Positions 11,401 through 24,700 are shown, counted from the first letter of the stretch. The stretch is DNA of 64,000 nt from Cricetomys ansorgei (GCA_026225945.1 JAMJFZ010000701.1:62001-126000), one strand, 5' to 3'. Numbers and translations: made by a program. Notes: generated by a model not told the origin, from the letters alone.

Positions 11401-13160
11401 TTGAGCCCCAGGCCCTACCATGGATTACAATAAAGTCCTATGATATCCATTCTTCTACTGTATCCAGGGAGCAACTTGCCAAAAAGAATGAACACATGAC
11501 ATGAAAATATGATAGCTCAAAGCATTTCTCAACCTGGATCCTCGTATGCATCCTGGGGAACCTGACCAAGGTGGACTTAAGTAACACCAGATTTAAACTG
11601 ATTCAACTATTCCAGGAGTCATGTTTTCTACATAACCCACACAAGCAACAAAACCTCAAAAAAGCAAACTCTTTCCATGTCATTGATTTGTAATATACTT
11701 TGATCCGTATATGAAGGGTTCCGGTTCTATAATTTTCTCCATGAATAATAACACAACATTCAGCTTTTTGATGATACAAATCTTTTAGCTGTAAAAGATT
11801 CCTTGTCTGCAAATCAAGCTACAGTACTCCCAACTCCTTAAAATAACAATGGATTTGAAGTTTTTCTTTCAAAAATATTGTCTGACAGGTACGTGGACTA
11901 AGAGTAACCATACAGCTCTTCTAATGGAAGACATTTAAAATGAGAAAGAAAAATAAGAAGGAAAGAATAAAATAAAATGAAAGATGAAGAAATAAATCTA
12001 ATTAGGAGTGAATAATAAAGATAGAATAATAAAATAGTAACAATATATAAAATATAAATGTAATAAATATTTACTTATTAAATAAATAAATGTATAAAAT
12101 AAATGAATATATAAAATATAAATGTAAGAAATGAAAATAAAAAATATATAAAATATGAAAATAATAATAAAATAATAAAGGTAAAAATAAGATATGATAA
12201 GGAGGCATGGATGTAGAAAAGAAGAATTGAGGATGAATGGATGAGTTGAAAGTAGGACAGATGATTAGGAATGTTGTATTAAGTAGATAGTGGCGTATAT
12301 GCCAAGAAATGGGCTATGAGTGTGTATAGAGAACAGAGAAGGAAGTTTGGGACAGTGATTGGGGTTGTGTTAAATTTGGATCTCTCATTTTTTCTACTAG
12401 GAAAACAAGAAAGAGCCTAATAAGTTCCTCTTTGCCAAGCCCCATATGCACTCCCGGGTGACTACTGTTATGCATCCTTGCTAAATATGGCCACAATGGG
12501 CATCTGGAACTGCGTTTTTATCTCTGCTAGAACAAGAAATCTAGAACTCTGCATGCCTCAGGAGATTGCACTAGTGACCAGCGTCACAATACTTCAAATT
12601 CCAAATGCTATAAGGGACCAGTGCCATGTTCTGAAGGAAGCAGACCACCCTCACTGCAAGGCCTGAAAAGAAACCCTAGGAAAGAAAGCAGTGTGTGTAT
12701 CACCAAGACAATTCTGATTCAGGGCAGTATTTCATCTGCAATATCACATGCTTTTAACCTAGGTCCATTTAATGTGCCCTCTGTAAAGACAATTTTCCCT
12801 TTTTTCTGCCTATTCAAAGACTCCTATGTGGCATCCCACTCACTTTTTAGGCAATGCTGCAAAATGATATTATCCCCATGTTGAGTAAGTGGAATGGACT
12901 TAGGGTTGAAGATTGTACAGGACTCTCATTTCCAAGGAATATAGACACTGTCTGGTAAATTAGCTCTACCTCAATGAGAGAACCCATTCGAAAAGATAAC
13001 TTGAATTCCACTATTAGCTGGATGAGCCTGAAGAAGTCTGAAGAAAAAATCATTGACACTGGATCCAAAGACAGAGAAGACATCCCAGAATGAAATTGCA
13101 AAATCCTGATTTGTACACGGTTCAGGAACCTCAGCTGTCATCATTGCCCCATGTTTAACT
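11401..13160 (+). repeat. R1 copy of the internal tandem duplication, unit 2
   Basis: Matches R2 (13161-15190) in order: 'cattcttctac' (11447 vs 13222), 'agacatttaaaa' before a low-complexity core (11935 vs 13680), 'agagaacagagaa' (about 12325 vs 14415), 'tctgctaggaa.tca.gaa', and an 'aggtccattta.tg' region. The copies are old and strongly diverged. A + frame over 12378-12666 gives a peptide ending CHVLKEADHPHCKA. Frameshifts or stops break it in units 3 and 5, so it is not under obvious constraint. Confidence 0.75.
11939..12190 (+). repeat. AT-rich low-complexity core of R1, unit 2
   Basis: A/T-only words such as 'aataaataaatgtataaaa'; it differs from unit 1 by several short indels. The R2 counterpart at 13680 is purine-rich instead. 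Confidence 0.9.
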
Positions 13161-15190
13161 GTCAAGGGATTTCAAGGATTTCCATACACCTTTAACTGAT
13201 TAATATTAGGTCCCATGCTACTCATTCTTCTACCTACAAATACAGAGTAGCTTGCCAAGTAGGCATGCATGATATTCCAAGGAGGAAAAAAGATGCCTGG
13301 TAGGCTTTCTCAACTGTAATCACTTCATTCCTCCTGGGAATCTACACCAAGGTGGAGTGAAGTGACCCCAGATTAAAAATGGGTCAGCTAGCCCAAGAAA
13401 CATTTTTCCTACATAAGCCACATAAGCAGTGTAAGTGGACACAGGAAACTCTTCTGATTCACTAAATTTAACCTCCATTGTATACCTTCATAGAGATCTC
13501 TGCTTCTCCCCATTTTCACCATGAAGAAAGTCTTAAATGTCTGCTTACTAAAGCTAGCTGTGGCAAATGCCTAATCTACAGACCACGGCACAGTGCTCAC
13601 AAAACCCTGTATTAGTTCTGGTTTCTTGCCTAAACATTATCTGACACGTAATTGGTCCATGATAGAGCTATCCTAAGAGAGGACATTTAAAACAAATAAA
13701 AACAAAGAAATCAAAGAGGAAAAAAGCAATGAAGAAAGAAAGAAGCAAAAAGAAACTAAACAGAGGCAGAAAGGAACATGAATAAGAAAAGAACAAAGGA
13801 TAAATGATGGGAAGTAGATAGTCATCTATGTAGGAAAGAAAACAGGGTGAATGGCAAGAAGGACAGGTAATTGGGAAGGTTTTACTTATGTAGTTAGTGG
13901 TGGATATTCTCCACTATAGAGTTAACTTTAGGTGAAAAGAAATAATGAGAAAAGAAGAAATGAATGAGAAATGAAATGAATACAAGTGCTTTGTTAAGAT
14001 CAAAAAAGTGTGGATTACTCTAATAGTAGTATTTTCTCAAAAATGATATTGAGTAATTACTATTTCTCGTACCTAGGGAAGGCTATTTCTTCCACTACAA
14101 CATTTCTTCCTTTCTATAGATCATTGCTTAGGACTGTGGTCTTCTGCTGTTTCATTTTGCCTATCTATTGTTAGGATTTTCCAACTTCGGTTTAGCCTGT
14201 CATTCATGTCAACTTTTGTTAAGGTGGATAGAAGAATCAGGGTACGTGGGAAGTTTTGGAGAGAACAAATAGAAGTGGAAAATATGATTATCTACAAATC
14301 AAAAAATAAAAGCAAAAACAAACAGTGAAGGGAAGAACTGTATGTTCCCACCTGGATGAGCTTCGGCCAAAATTAGCAGAACATGTAGTGTTCCATAAAT
14401 GAGTTATGGGTACCTGTGGAGAGCAGAGAAATCACCTTGGGACAATGAATCGGGCTGTGTGAATTTGAGATATCTATGTTTTCTGCTAGGAAGTCAGGAA
14501 TGGAGCCCATCAACTCTCCCCCATCCCCAAGCCCCAAAAGTTAGACTGTTGTGTGAATACTGTTTCCATCCCTGCTAAGCCCCTTTGTCTATATGAGGTC
14601 AAGAAATCTAGAACACCACTTACCTCAAGAAACTGCACTTTTCACCAGGGTAACCAGACCATGGGCAGAATGAGCAGTTGGGGTGTCCTGGAGGAAGCAA
14701 GCTTCCCTTGAATCCAAAGTAAAGTAGTGTTTGCATTACCATGACAATTCTGATTTGGGGTAGCATTTCACCTGGAATGAAATAAGACATGCTGCTTATA
14801 ACATAGGTCCATTTACTGGGAAGTCTCTATAACTGCTTAACATAAGAGTCCCAGATGGCAAACCACTCACTATTTTAGGCAATTATGCCATGTGATGTAT
14901 TCCCCATCTTGGTAAATGGTCTTAGGGATGAAGATTGAGCAGGATCTTATTTTCAAGGATCAGATATACTGTGTAGTAAAATGGCACGTCAATCATAATT
15001 TATTACACATTATGGAAACCCATTCTTAGGTGGATGAGGATACAGGATCCTGAGGTATAATATCACTGATACTGGGCCAAAGTCAGAGCTGAGATGCCCC
15101 CAGCGTGGAATAACAACTCCTGCATTGTAGAGGGTGCAGTACTCGAACCTGTGGTCTTGGCCATATTTAATTTTGACATACAAAGCAGTC
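13161..15190 (+). repeat. R2 copy of the internal tandem duplication, unit 2
   Basis: Runs from 'gattaatattaggtccc' to 'tttgacatacaaagc'. It shares with R1 an acceptor-like 'tgttttctgctag' followed by a + frame with residues of the pattern LPQETALFT.VTRPWAE, against MPQEIALVT.VT in R1. In unit 2 the frame has stops. The shared phase may only reflect shared DNA. No product can be named. Confidence 0.72.
13680..13830 (+). repeat. Purine-rich core of R2, unit 2
   Basis: About 150 bp with almost no pyrimidines on +, built from 'aaagaaag', 'agaggaaaa' and 'agaagcaaaaag' words. It sits where R1 has its AT-rich core. Confidence 0.85.
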
Positions 15191-15579
15191 AGTCTTCCCT
15201 GGTGTTAATGACACAGTGAACCCAGGCACCAAGAAATCATAAATATTAGAAGTTCAAAGAGGCTATAGTAGTGAAAACACCTACCTCACCCCCAGAAACC
15301 ATTCTATTAAATAACTATAGCTTGTGAGAACTAGTACACAATGTCAAACTCATCTAGTCCTCGATACCTCAGATGCCTTCAGCTTTTTATACAAAGTTGA
15401 AAACCTTGCATGAGAAGATATCCACAGACTACAGCCTATGTTATCAGTGAACCTTGCCTTGGGTTCTACTGAGAGGTACAATTTAGCATCCAGGACTTGT
15501 GTCATAGTTTTATTGGAAACATCATCACTAAAGTAGTAATGCAGAAATTCACCTTTGCAAAAATGTAGAAATAAAAGTT
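15191..15579 (+). other. Linker P between R2 and the L1 fragment, unit 2
   Basis: Unassigned 0.4-kb stretch. 'gaaaacacctacctca' and 'gatacctcagatg' recall the unit head near 540-640 ('aaaacacctacctcatc') and its 'gatacctcagaag' near 9518, in the same order, which suggests a very old paralogy between linker and head. Confidence 0.5.
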
Positions 15580-17352
15580 GTTACTGGATATTTTGGAGTC
15601 ATGCTAATACCGAAACATCACAAAGATTCAAAAAGTAATAGAATTATATGCCCATTTCATTCTTCAACATAGTTGCAAATGAACTTAAAAAAATACTTAC
15701 AAAGCACATCCAAGAACACATTAAAATGATTATTCACCATGATTGAATAGCCTTGATCCCAGAGAAGAAGGGATCGTTCAATATAAAAAAATAAATCAAT
15801 TTAATCCACGGCATAAACAAATTAATAGAAAAAAACTACATCATCATCTTACTAAAATGTGAAAAAGCTTTTGATAATATCAAACAACCCTTCAAAATAA
15901 ACCTTATGGAGAGATTGAGGATAAAAAGGCCATATCGAAACATAATAAAGGTAAATAACAGCAACCCTACTGACAACATCAAATTAAATAGAGGAAAATT
16001 CAAAGCTATTTCACTAAAATCAGAAGGAAGATGGGGCTGTTCCCTCCATTTATAAATATTGAATAGAGTAATTAAAGTACTAGCAAGAACAATGAGACAA
16101 GAGAAGGAGATTAAGGGAATATGAATTCACAAGGAAACAGTCAAAGTATCCTTATTTGCAGATGAGATATTATATATAAATGACCTCAAAAACTGGATCA
16201 CGGAACTCCTATAGTTGGTCAACAACTTCAGTGATATGGGTGGCTACAAGATAAACTGAAAAAAAAATCTGTAGCCCTCCTATATACAAATGACAAATAG
16301 AGAGGAAAAGAAATAAGAGAAAAAATACTCTTCACAATAGATAGAAATAACATAAGGTATCTTTGGCAACTCTAACCAAGCAAGTGAAAGACTTGAGTGA
16401 CAAAATCTTTATGTCCTTGAAGAAGGAATTTGAAGATCTCAAAAGATGGAAAGAAATCACATGCTCCTGAGTTGGTAAGATTAACATAGTAAAAATGGCC
16501 ACTGTACTAAAAATAATCTAAGGACTCAATGCAATCCCTATGAAAATCCCAATATACTTCTTTAGACACATTAAAAGGGCAATACACTACTTCATATGTG
16601 GAAATAAAAACTTTGGATACCTAAAAAATTCCTGAAAAATAAAAGAACTTCTAGAGGTATCAAGATCCCTGATCTTAATCTGTACTACAGAGCCATAGTA
16701 ATAAAAACTTCATGGTATTGGCACAAAAACAGACATGATGACCAATGGAACAGAATAAAGGATACAGATATATATCCACACATCTAAAGATACCTGATGC
16801 TTTATAAAGAAGCTAGAAAAATACAATGACAAAAAGGAAGCAGCTTTAACAAATGGTGTTTGTCTAATTGGATGTCTGAGATAGAAGAATGCAAATAGAT
16901 CCATATCTATTACTGAGTACAAACCTCAAGTCCAAATGGATCTAAGTTCTCAATATAAAAACAGATATACTGAATCTGATTGAAGAGATAGTAGGGAATA
17001 GCCTTGAGAGCAGTGGCACAGGAGGCAACTTTTTTAATAGAACACTGAAAGGTCAGGAACAAAGATTAAAGATTAATAAGAGGACCTCATGAAACTGAAA
17101 AGCTTCTGTAAGGAAAATGACATTGTCAACAGGGCAAAACAGAAGCCTACAGAATGGGAAGATATTGACCAACTCTACTTCCAATAGAGAGTTAACATAC
17201 AAAAGAAATAAAAATTGCAAGAATCTACATGTCAACAAAACAAATAACCCAATTAAAAATGGGGTGCATATCTAAACAAAGAATTCACAAAAGAGGAATC
17301 TCAAATGGCTGAGAAACACTTAAAGAAATGCTCAACATCTTTATGCATTTGG
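15580..17352 (+). mobile_element. Truncated LINE-1 ORF2 fragment, unit 2
   Basis: Decayed 3' half of an L1 ORF2 on +. It starts in the stretch equivalent to 'LIPKP' before the reverse transcriptase core and runs to MAEKHLKKCSTSL at about 17305-17343, near the ORF2 C-terminus. The RT motif expected as F/YADD reads FADE at 16155-16166, so a catalytic aspartate is replaced. Many stops and frameshifts are present. The endonuclease half, the UTR and a poly-A tail are absent at this site. An old rodent (Lx-like) L1 is my inference from remembered sequence. Confidence 0.88.
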
Positions 17353-17901
17353 GATGGCTCTCTAAGGGCAATCAGCTACTGAGTATATCAGACAGTTTGT
17401 GTGGGTGTGGCTTGTAGGTGGTTGAAGGGGTTCAAGGTGGAGGTTAGAATAGGGAAAGGGTTAGGGATGCTTGTTAGGCTCAGGACTTGTGAAGCATAAA
17501 CCATGGGGTCTTCAATGACACTGCAATGAGACACTTTCCTCCATTCTGTGTGCTAGGAGGTTTAGAAAATGCTTCCTCATTCCAAAGGAATGCTCCAGAA
17601 ACACATGACAATCTGTAACACAGCAGAGAGGACTCAGAAACAAAATATAGACTTTTGGGACAGGGACTGGAATCTGTCCCTTTGTGACCAAGCAAGGACA
17701 TTCTGACTTGGACCTGCCCAGAAATCCTGCTGCAGTCTACTCTACTCCACACACCAAGGTGATCACTAAAGCTGCCACAACAGACCTGGTTGTCATGACA
17801 CTGAGTGACCATGGCCACATCCAAGCATTTAGGTAAAGGATTCCTGACAAGAAGGCTCTCCTAGGCTAACATTTGACACATACACTTTCAAGGGATGTGT
17901 G
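17353..17901 (+). other. Segment S between L1 fragment and minisatellite A, unit 2
   Basis: About 550 bp, very similar in units 2, 5 and 6 (roughly 97% by eye). A 114-codon frame on minus (17480-17824) is also open in unit 6 but shortened to 70 codons in unit 5 by a length change in an A run. It has no recognisable domain, so I treat it as non-coding. Confidence 0.55.
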
Positions 17902-20900
17902 TTCCTTCCAGCTATGATGTCATACATTGGCATTGATGGTGTCACATCAACTTATTTATGATATCAGTTTATTTTGATTAGGATATCATATTTTACATTG
18001 ATATTTTTACTTAATATCAACTATGACATCTGTTCCTGGCAATTATAGCATCACATCCTTATAATTGGTCAACCAAAACTGATATCACATCCTTCTTTTG
18101 ATGATCTCATACATTTACACATTACATTGTGGTTGTTACATCATCATAATAATGATGTAATTTTCTTCCCACTTTGATACCATATTGATATTTTGATGTC
18201 ACATCATGCAAATTATGATTTCATGCCCTTCCAAGTATGTTGTCATGTCATTCCTATTATGATGTCATATACTCATATTATTGGTTTCACATCCACCAGG
18301 TTTTGGTGTTATTTTGTTCCACTTATGAAGTCATAAATTTCTATTGATGGTGCCACATAATCCCAATTATGGTGTCACATGCTTCCTATTGTGATATGTC
18401 ACATGCTTCCTATGCTCCCTTTCAATTGTGTGGTCACAAATTATGTTGAAGGTATCACATCTTCACGATTATGATGTCCTTCCAAATATCCTGTCATATA
18501 CTTCTTGTTATGATGTCATATATTTACATTGTTGATATCACATCAAAACAATTATGATGTCAGTTTTTTTTCAATTTTGCTGTCCTATATGTACATTGAT
18601 GATATCACATTATCTCAACTATGCTGTCATGTCCTTCCAATATTCATGTATTCTGTCATAATATGATGTCATATATTTACCTCGCTGTCACATCATCATG
18701 ATTATGTGGTTGTTTTCCATAAATTATGATGTCATTTATTTACATTATTTTGCTACATAATCCTGATTATAATGTCATATCCTTCCAATAAGCACATCTT
18801 TTCCTTTCAGTTATGTCAGATATTTTGGTTGATGGTGTTACATCGTCACAATTATGATGCCAGTTATTTCAAATTATGCTGTTACATACTTCATGTTATT
18901 ATGTCATACATTTTCTTCCCTTTACTATGGCCTATATTTTCATTGATATGATTTTATCACATCACCCCATGTATGTAACTTTCTGTTCGTTATGTTATTA
19001 TATATTTTCACTGTTGATGTCACATTATCACAATTATGATGTTAGTTTCTTCACATTATATTACATACTGACATAGATGATGTCACATAACCCAAATTAT
19101 GTTGTCATATCTTTCTAAATATCACATCATTTAATTCCAATTGTGATATAACACACTTACCTTAATAATGTCACATCCTCCCAATTATGAAATCAGTTCC
19201 TTCCAATTATGCTGCCATACCCTTCTTTTATTATTTCATATGTTTACATTGATGATATCATTGCAATTGTGATGTTGGTTTCTTTCAATTATGGTGTCAT
19301 ATATTGACAGTGATGATGGTACATAATCCATATTATTCTGCCAATTATCACATCATTTTCCTTCCAATTGTGGTCGAACATCCTTAAGAATGATGGTGTC
19401 ACATCTCAATAATGATGGTAGTTCTTTCCAGTTATGCTGTCATATATTTTATTATGATGTCATATATTTACATTGTTGACATCACATCATCTTAATTATG
19501 ATATCAGTTTATTCCAATTATGTTGTCATATATTGATATTGAAGATGTCACATCATGCTAATTTGATGTAAATTCCTTCCAAATTTGATGTCACATCCTT
19601 ATTGGGATGTCATATATTTACATTGTTGATGTAAACTTATCACAATTGTGATGTCAGTTTCTTCCAATTATGGTGTCATATAGTTACTCTGCAAATGACA
19701 CATAATTCCAATTATCATTTCATATCCTCCAATTATCACATCATTTCCTACCAATTGAGATGTCACATACTTGCAATGATTGTGTCACAAAATCATGTTG
19801 TCAGTTCCTTCATATTATGCTGTCATTTCTCATTATACCATATATTTATATTGTTTGCATAACATCATATTGACTTTGATGTGATTTCTTCTAATAAGGT
19901 GTCCTATATTTACATGGTTGATGTCATATCATGATTATGATGTCAGTTTCATCCAATTATGGTGACATATGTACACTGATTATACTATTATAATCTATAT
20001 TAAGATACTTTATCCTTACAATATCACATCATTTCCTTCCAATTGTGATGTCACCATGTCATATTGATGGTGTCAAATCATTCAAATTATGATGTGCGTT
20101 CTTCCCAATTTTTCTGTCAAATCATTCATATTAGATCATACATATACATTGTTGATGTTTGTGATTACAATGATGTTGTTTCCTTATAATTTTGTCATAC
20201 ACCTCATATTATGATGACTTATATTTACATGGCTGTTGTCACATCATCCCAATTATGATGTCAATATCTTCCAATTATGATGTCATATATTTACAACATT
20301 CATGTCAAAATTGTTGTCAGTTTCTACCAATTGTGATATCTTTTAATGTCATTGACGATGTAACATAATCTGCATTATGTTGTCCTATCCTCCAATTATC
20401 ATGTCATATTCTTCAAATTGTGATGTCTCAGATCAACTTTGATAGTGTCATGTCATCAGAATTATGATGAAAGTTCCCTCATTCTTATTATGATGTCATA
20501 AATTTACATTGTTGATGTCATATGCTGATTATGCTTTCACATTCTTCATTATCTGAGGTCATATATTTATACTGTTGAAGTAATAACGTGCTTATGATGC
20601 TCACTTCTTCCAATTATGCTTTCACTTTCCTATTTTGGTGTCATCTATTTATATCATTGATGTCACATCATCATAATTATGATGCCAGTCCTTCCTATTA
20701 TGCCATGTCTCAATTTTTGATGACACATAGTTACGTAGTTGATGTCACATCATCATGATTGTGATGACAGTTTCTTCAAATTATGAGGTCATATATTGAC
20801 ACTGATAATTCCATATAGTTCCAATTCTGTCAGTACCTTCAAAATTCAATGACATTCTTATGATCAGACATATATAGATTATTTGTGCCATATTTTTGTC

Positions 20901-22368
20901 ACTTTCTTCTAATTATGATGTCAATAATTACATTGATGGTGGAATATCATATCAATTATGGGATAATTTCCTTGCAAATATGCTGATATCCTTTTGATTA
21001 TTATTTTATATTTACCTTGTTGATATTACAAATTTGCAATTATGTCAGTTCCTTTCATTTATGATGAGATATATTTGCTCTGATGATGTTACATAATCCA
21101 CATTATGATGCCATGTCCTTCCAGTTATCAGGTGACTTCTTTCCAATTATGATGTCACATTCTTACATTGATAGGGTGGTATAATATCCCAATTAAGCTG
21201 TCAGTTCCTTCCAAATATAATGTTATATCATTCTCATTATGTTGTCATATATTTATGTTATTTATTGCACATCATATTATGATGGTGTCACATAATACAA
21301 ATTATGTTGGCATGTCTCTCCAATTATCACATTATTTCTTTCTAACTATGATATCACATACATAATTTAATAGTGTCATATTATCCCAATTATGCTCTCA
21401 CATCCTTACATTGAATGTGGCACATCATCTCAATTATGATGTCAGTTCATTCCATATCCTTAATAGGTATGTCATATATTTACAATTTTGATGTCACATC
21501 ATCACAATTATGTCTGCTTCTTTGAATTATAATGATGTTTATTTACACTGATGATATCAAATCACCTTAATTATGATGTCAATACCTTACAAATATAGCA
21601 TGTCCTTCTTGTGATGTCATATATATATATATACATTGATGCCGCATAATTGCATATGATGTGAAATCCTTCTTATGATCATGTTCTTTTCTTGCAATTG
21701 TGATGTTACATACTTATATTGATGCTGTTATGTCATCTCAATTATGATGTAAGTTTCATCCAATTATTTTGTCATGTGCTTATGATGTCTTATATTTCCA
21801 TTATTAACATATCATCTGATGTCAGTTTCTTCAAATTGTGATGTCATTTATTGACACTGATAATCTCTCATAAACCTATGTTGATGTCAGTTATTTTCAA
21901 ATAAGATGTCATATATTTACATTGTTTATGTCACAGTATCATTTATGAGGTCAGTTTCTTCTGATTATGATGAACATTGTCGATGGTACATAATCCAAAT
22001 TAAGTCACATCCTTCCAATTATCATATTTCCTTTCAATTATGATGTCACATCCTCAGGTATATGGTTACACATCACTATCATGTCAGTTCCTTCCATTCA
22101 TGCTGTGATAACCTTCTTACTAGGATATCATTTATTTACAGTGTTGATGTCACATCATCACAATTATGATGTCATTTCTTCTAATTATGATGGCATATAT
22201 TTACATTAATGATGATGTCACATAATACACATTATGATGTCATATACTTCCAATCATCAGGTGATTTAATTTCAATTATGATGACAAATCCTGACATTTA
22301 TTGCATCACAGCAACCCACTCATGATGTCAGTTCCTTTCAGTTATGCTGTTGTATACTTCTTTGATGA
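17902..22368 (+). repeat. Minisatellite block A, unit 2 (4.5 kb)
   Basis: Full-length array. The recurring landmark 'gtcatatatttacattg' or a close variant occurs near 18510, 18668, 18899, 19225, 19460, 19605 and 19835, giving spacings of about 140-325 bp and often 230-240 bp. Shorter spacings look like lost monomers. Most monomers contain tgatgtca or a one-base variant. No coding sense. Confidence 0.95.
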
Positions 22369-23634
22369 TGCCAAGTGTAGTGAGCGCTCTGTTTCACAAA
22401 GTTCCAGTGCTAGGATGACCTTGATTGACCCTTCACTGCCCTTGACAGAAATTCCCTAGCAACTTCCTCTGATATTCTTTACTGTCAAAGGCCACTCATC
22501 GAAAGATAGAGTTGGAATAATGTAACAAATGCTGGTGTTAATAAAAATGGAACTAATGGCAGGACCTTGGGAAATACAAATATGCAGAAATTTGAGTCTT
22601 CCATAGAGTCTAGGACTGAGATATACATTTAGATTATTAATAAATGATATTAGTAAGCATAAGACAGGAGGTGGAAGAGGAATTATTAAAGAAGAAACAA
22701 ACTAGAGAAATTCTAGAAGCTGATGAGCTGTAGCTGGATCATCAGGTTTTCATGTCCAGCTTCAGAAATAAAGAATTAATATGGGCAGTGAGAGAGATCA
22801 TGTACTTAATGATAAGCCTTGGTATGTTCCTGAAAATAAAGTAAGCAGTTCTAGGAGTCCTATGTCTTTTTAACCTTTACAGGACTGAAATAAAGATAGG
22901 GATTGTATTGAAACAAGAGTTCATGACAGAGTCACAGAAAAGGACATTTTAGCTCAATGAACTGCCTGTCCTCCTGAGCAAACATGTCAAATCAGGACTT
23001 TTCTTATAGTATGAAAAGACAAACAGCAGACTGCTTTCGTTTTTTAAGAATCAAAGGAACGGATGGTGGTCTTATGTTAAACAGAACAGAGAAAGGAAAA
23101 AGAATTTAACAAGGGTTAAAAGTGACTTTTGTTAAAAAAATGTTTGATGTAACAGGCATTATAATCCATTAACTCTATGTTCAACTTAAACAGAGTCAAA
23201 CTCAAATAGCATCATCCTCTCTAGTATTTCTTTAACCACAAGGCTTTATGACATCAATTTTAAGGAGAAAGATGTTGAGTTAAAAGAAAACTGATTTTTA
23301 TCATAATGTTAGCTTTTAGTTTTGACAAAATTTGCTATTTGCATGCTTTGTTGATTTTAATATACTTATGTAATCAAGGAAGACTTTACAAAAATGACTT
23401 CCAGAGGGTATGTAATCACTGATCAAAGTCTTAAAGGAAATGATTTTGTGCATAAATAAAGCCTTTGAGAGTCACAAATTTTCAGAATAGTCAAGCCATA
23501 CTGAGATGTGCTTTTTCTCTGTCAGTCTCTTATAAAACAAAACTGAATGGTGTCCTGCATCTGATTCTTCCCTCACCACACTTTCATCCATCCACTTTAA
23601 GCTCTGCCCTCACCAAGGCTGGACCTTAGCAGTT
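22369..23634 (+). other. Spacer between minisatellite blocks, unit 2
   Basis: Non-tandem 1.27-kb sequence. It holds a 24-bp segment at 22938-22961 that is also in unit 4 but absent in units 1 and 5. No gene or named repeat recognised. Confidence 0.65.
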
Positions 23635-24700
23635 CTGAGTATGATAGCATATACTTAAAATGTTGATCTGACACCATCATGATTATGATGAAAGTTTCTA
23701 CCAAATATAATGCCATACCTTTCTTATTACAATGCTGATGTCACAGAATCCACATAAAGAAGTCATTTCTTTGCAATTATCACATCATTTCCTTCCAATT
23801 ATGAAAATATGTCACATCCTCAAGGTGTAATTGATGGTGTAATTTCCTTCCATTTTTGCAGAAATATCTTCCTTATTTTGATAGTGTTGAAGTCACATCA
23901 CAGTTGTGATGTCATTTTCTTACAATTGTGATGACAAATGTTTACATTCATGATGTCACGAAATCCACATTATGATATCATTCTTACAATGATCAGATAA
24001 TATGTTCCAATTATGATGACCTTTTCTGGCAGTAACTTTGTCACATCATCCAAATTATGATGTCTGTTCTGTCCAACCATGCTTTCGTACATTTCTTATT
24101 ATGGTGCCATATATTTACATCGTTGACCTCATGTCATCACGATTATGGTGTCTCTTTCATCCAATCATTATTACATATTCTTACATTGATGTTTACACAT
24201 CCCTCTAATTATGATGTCAATTTCTTTTCATTAGGATATCACATATTCACGTGGATGACGTCACATTGTTACTATGCTGTCAGTTTCTTTCCAAAAGATT
24301 TCATTTGTTAACACAGGTGATGTCATATAAGCCAAATTATGATAGCATATTCTTCTAATTCTCTAATCATTGTCTTCCACTTTTGATATCACATACTTGA
24401 ATTGATAGTGTCATACCATCCCAAATATTATGTAAACTTCTCCCATTTATGATGTCATCTCCAAATTGTGATATGTATTTACATTTTTTATCTCACTACA
24501 TCACACTTATTATGCCATTTTTTCTAATTATGATGACATATATTTTACATTGATGATGATGTCATGATGTCCACATTAAGATGCTCTATCCTTCATTCAA
24601 TCACATTTTTCTTCTAATTGTGATGACGCAGGTGTAGGTTGTCAGTGTCAAATCATCAAAATTGTATCACATATTTACATTGTTGATGTCACAGAAGACT
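23635..24700 (+). repeat. Minisatellite block B, unit 2
   Basis: Diverged array of the same monomer family. It contains one intact CRE palindrome, tgacgtca, at 24256-24263. Its second half is nearly identical to the block in unit 3. Confidence 0.92.

Noticed and set aside
13680..13830. Purine tract as a possible polypyrimidine/branch region of a minus-strand gene
   Set aside because: No exon follows on the minus strand and the tract is far longer than a splicing signal.
17902..22368. CRISPR-like alternation of repeats and spacers
   Set aside because: Monomers are degenerate and directly adjacent, with no unique equal-length spacers, no leader and no cas genes, in a mammalian context.
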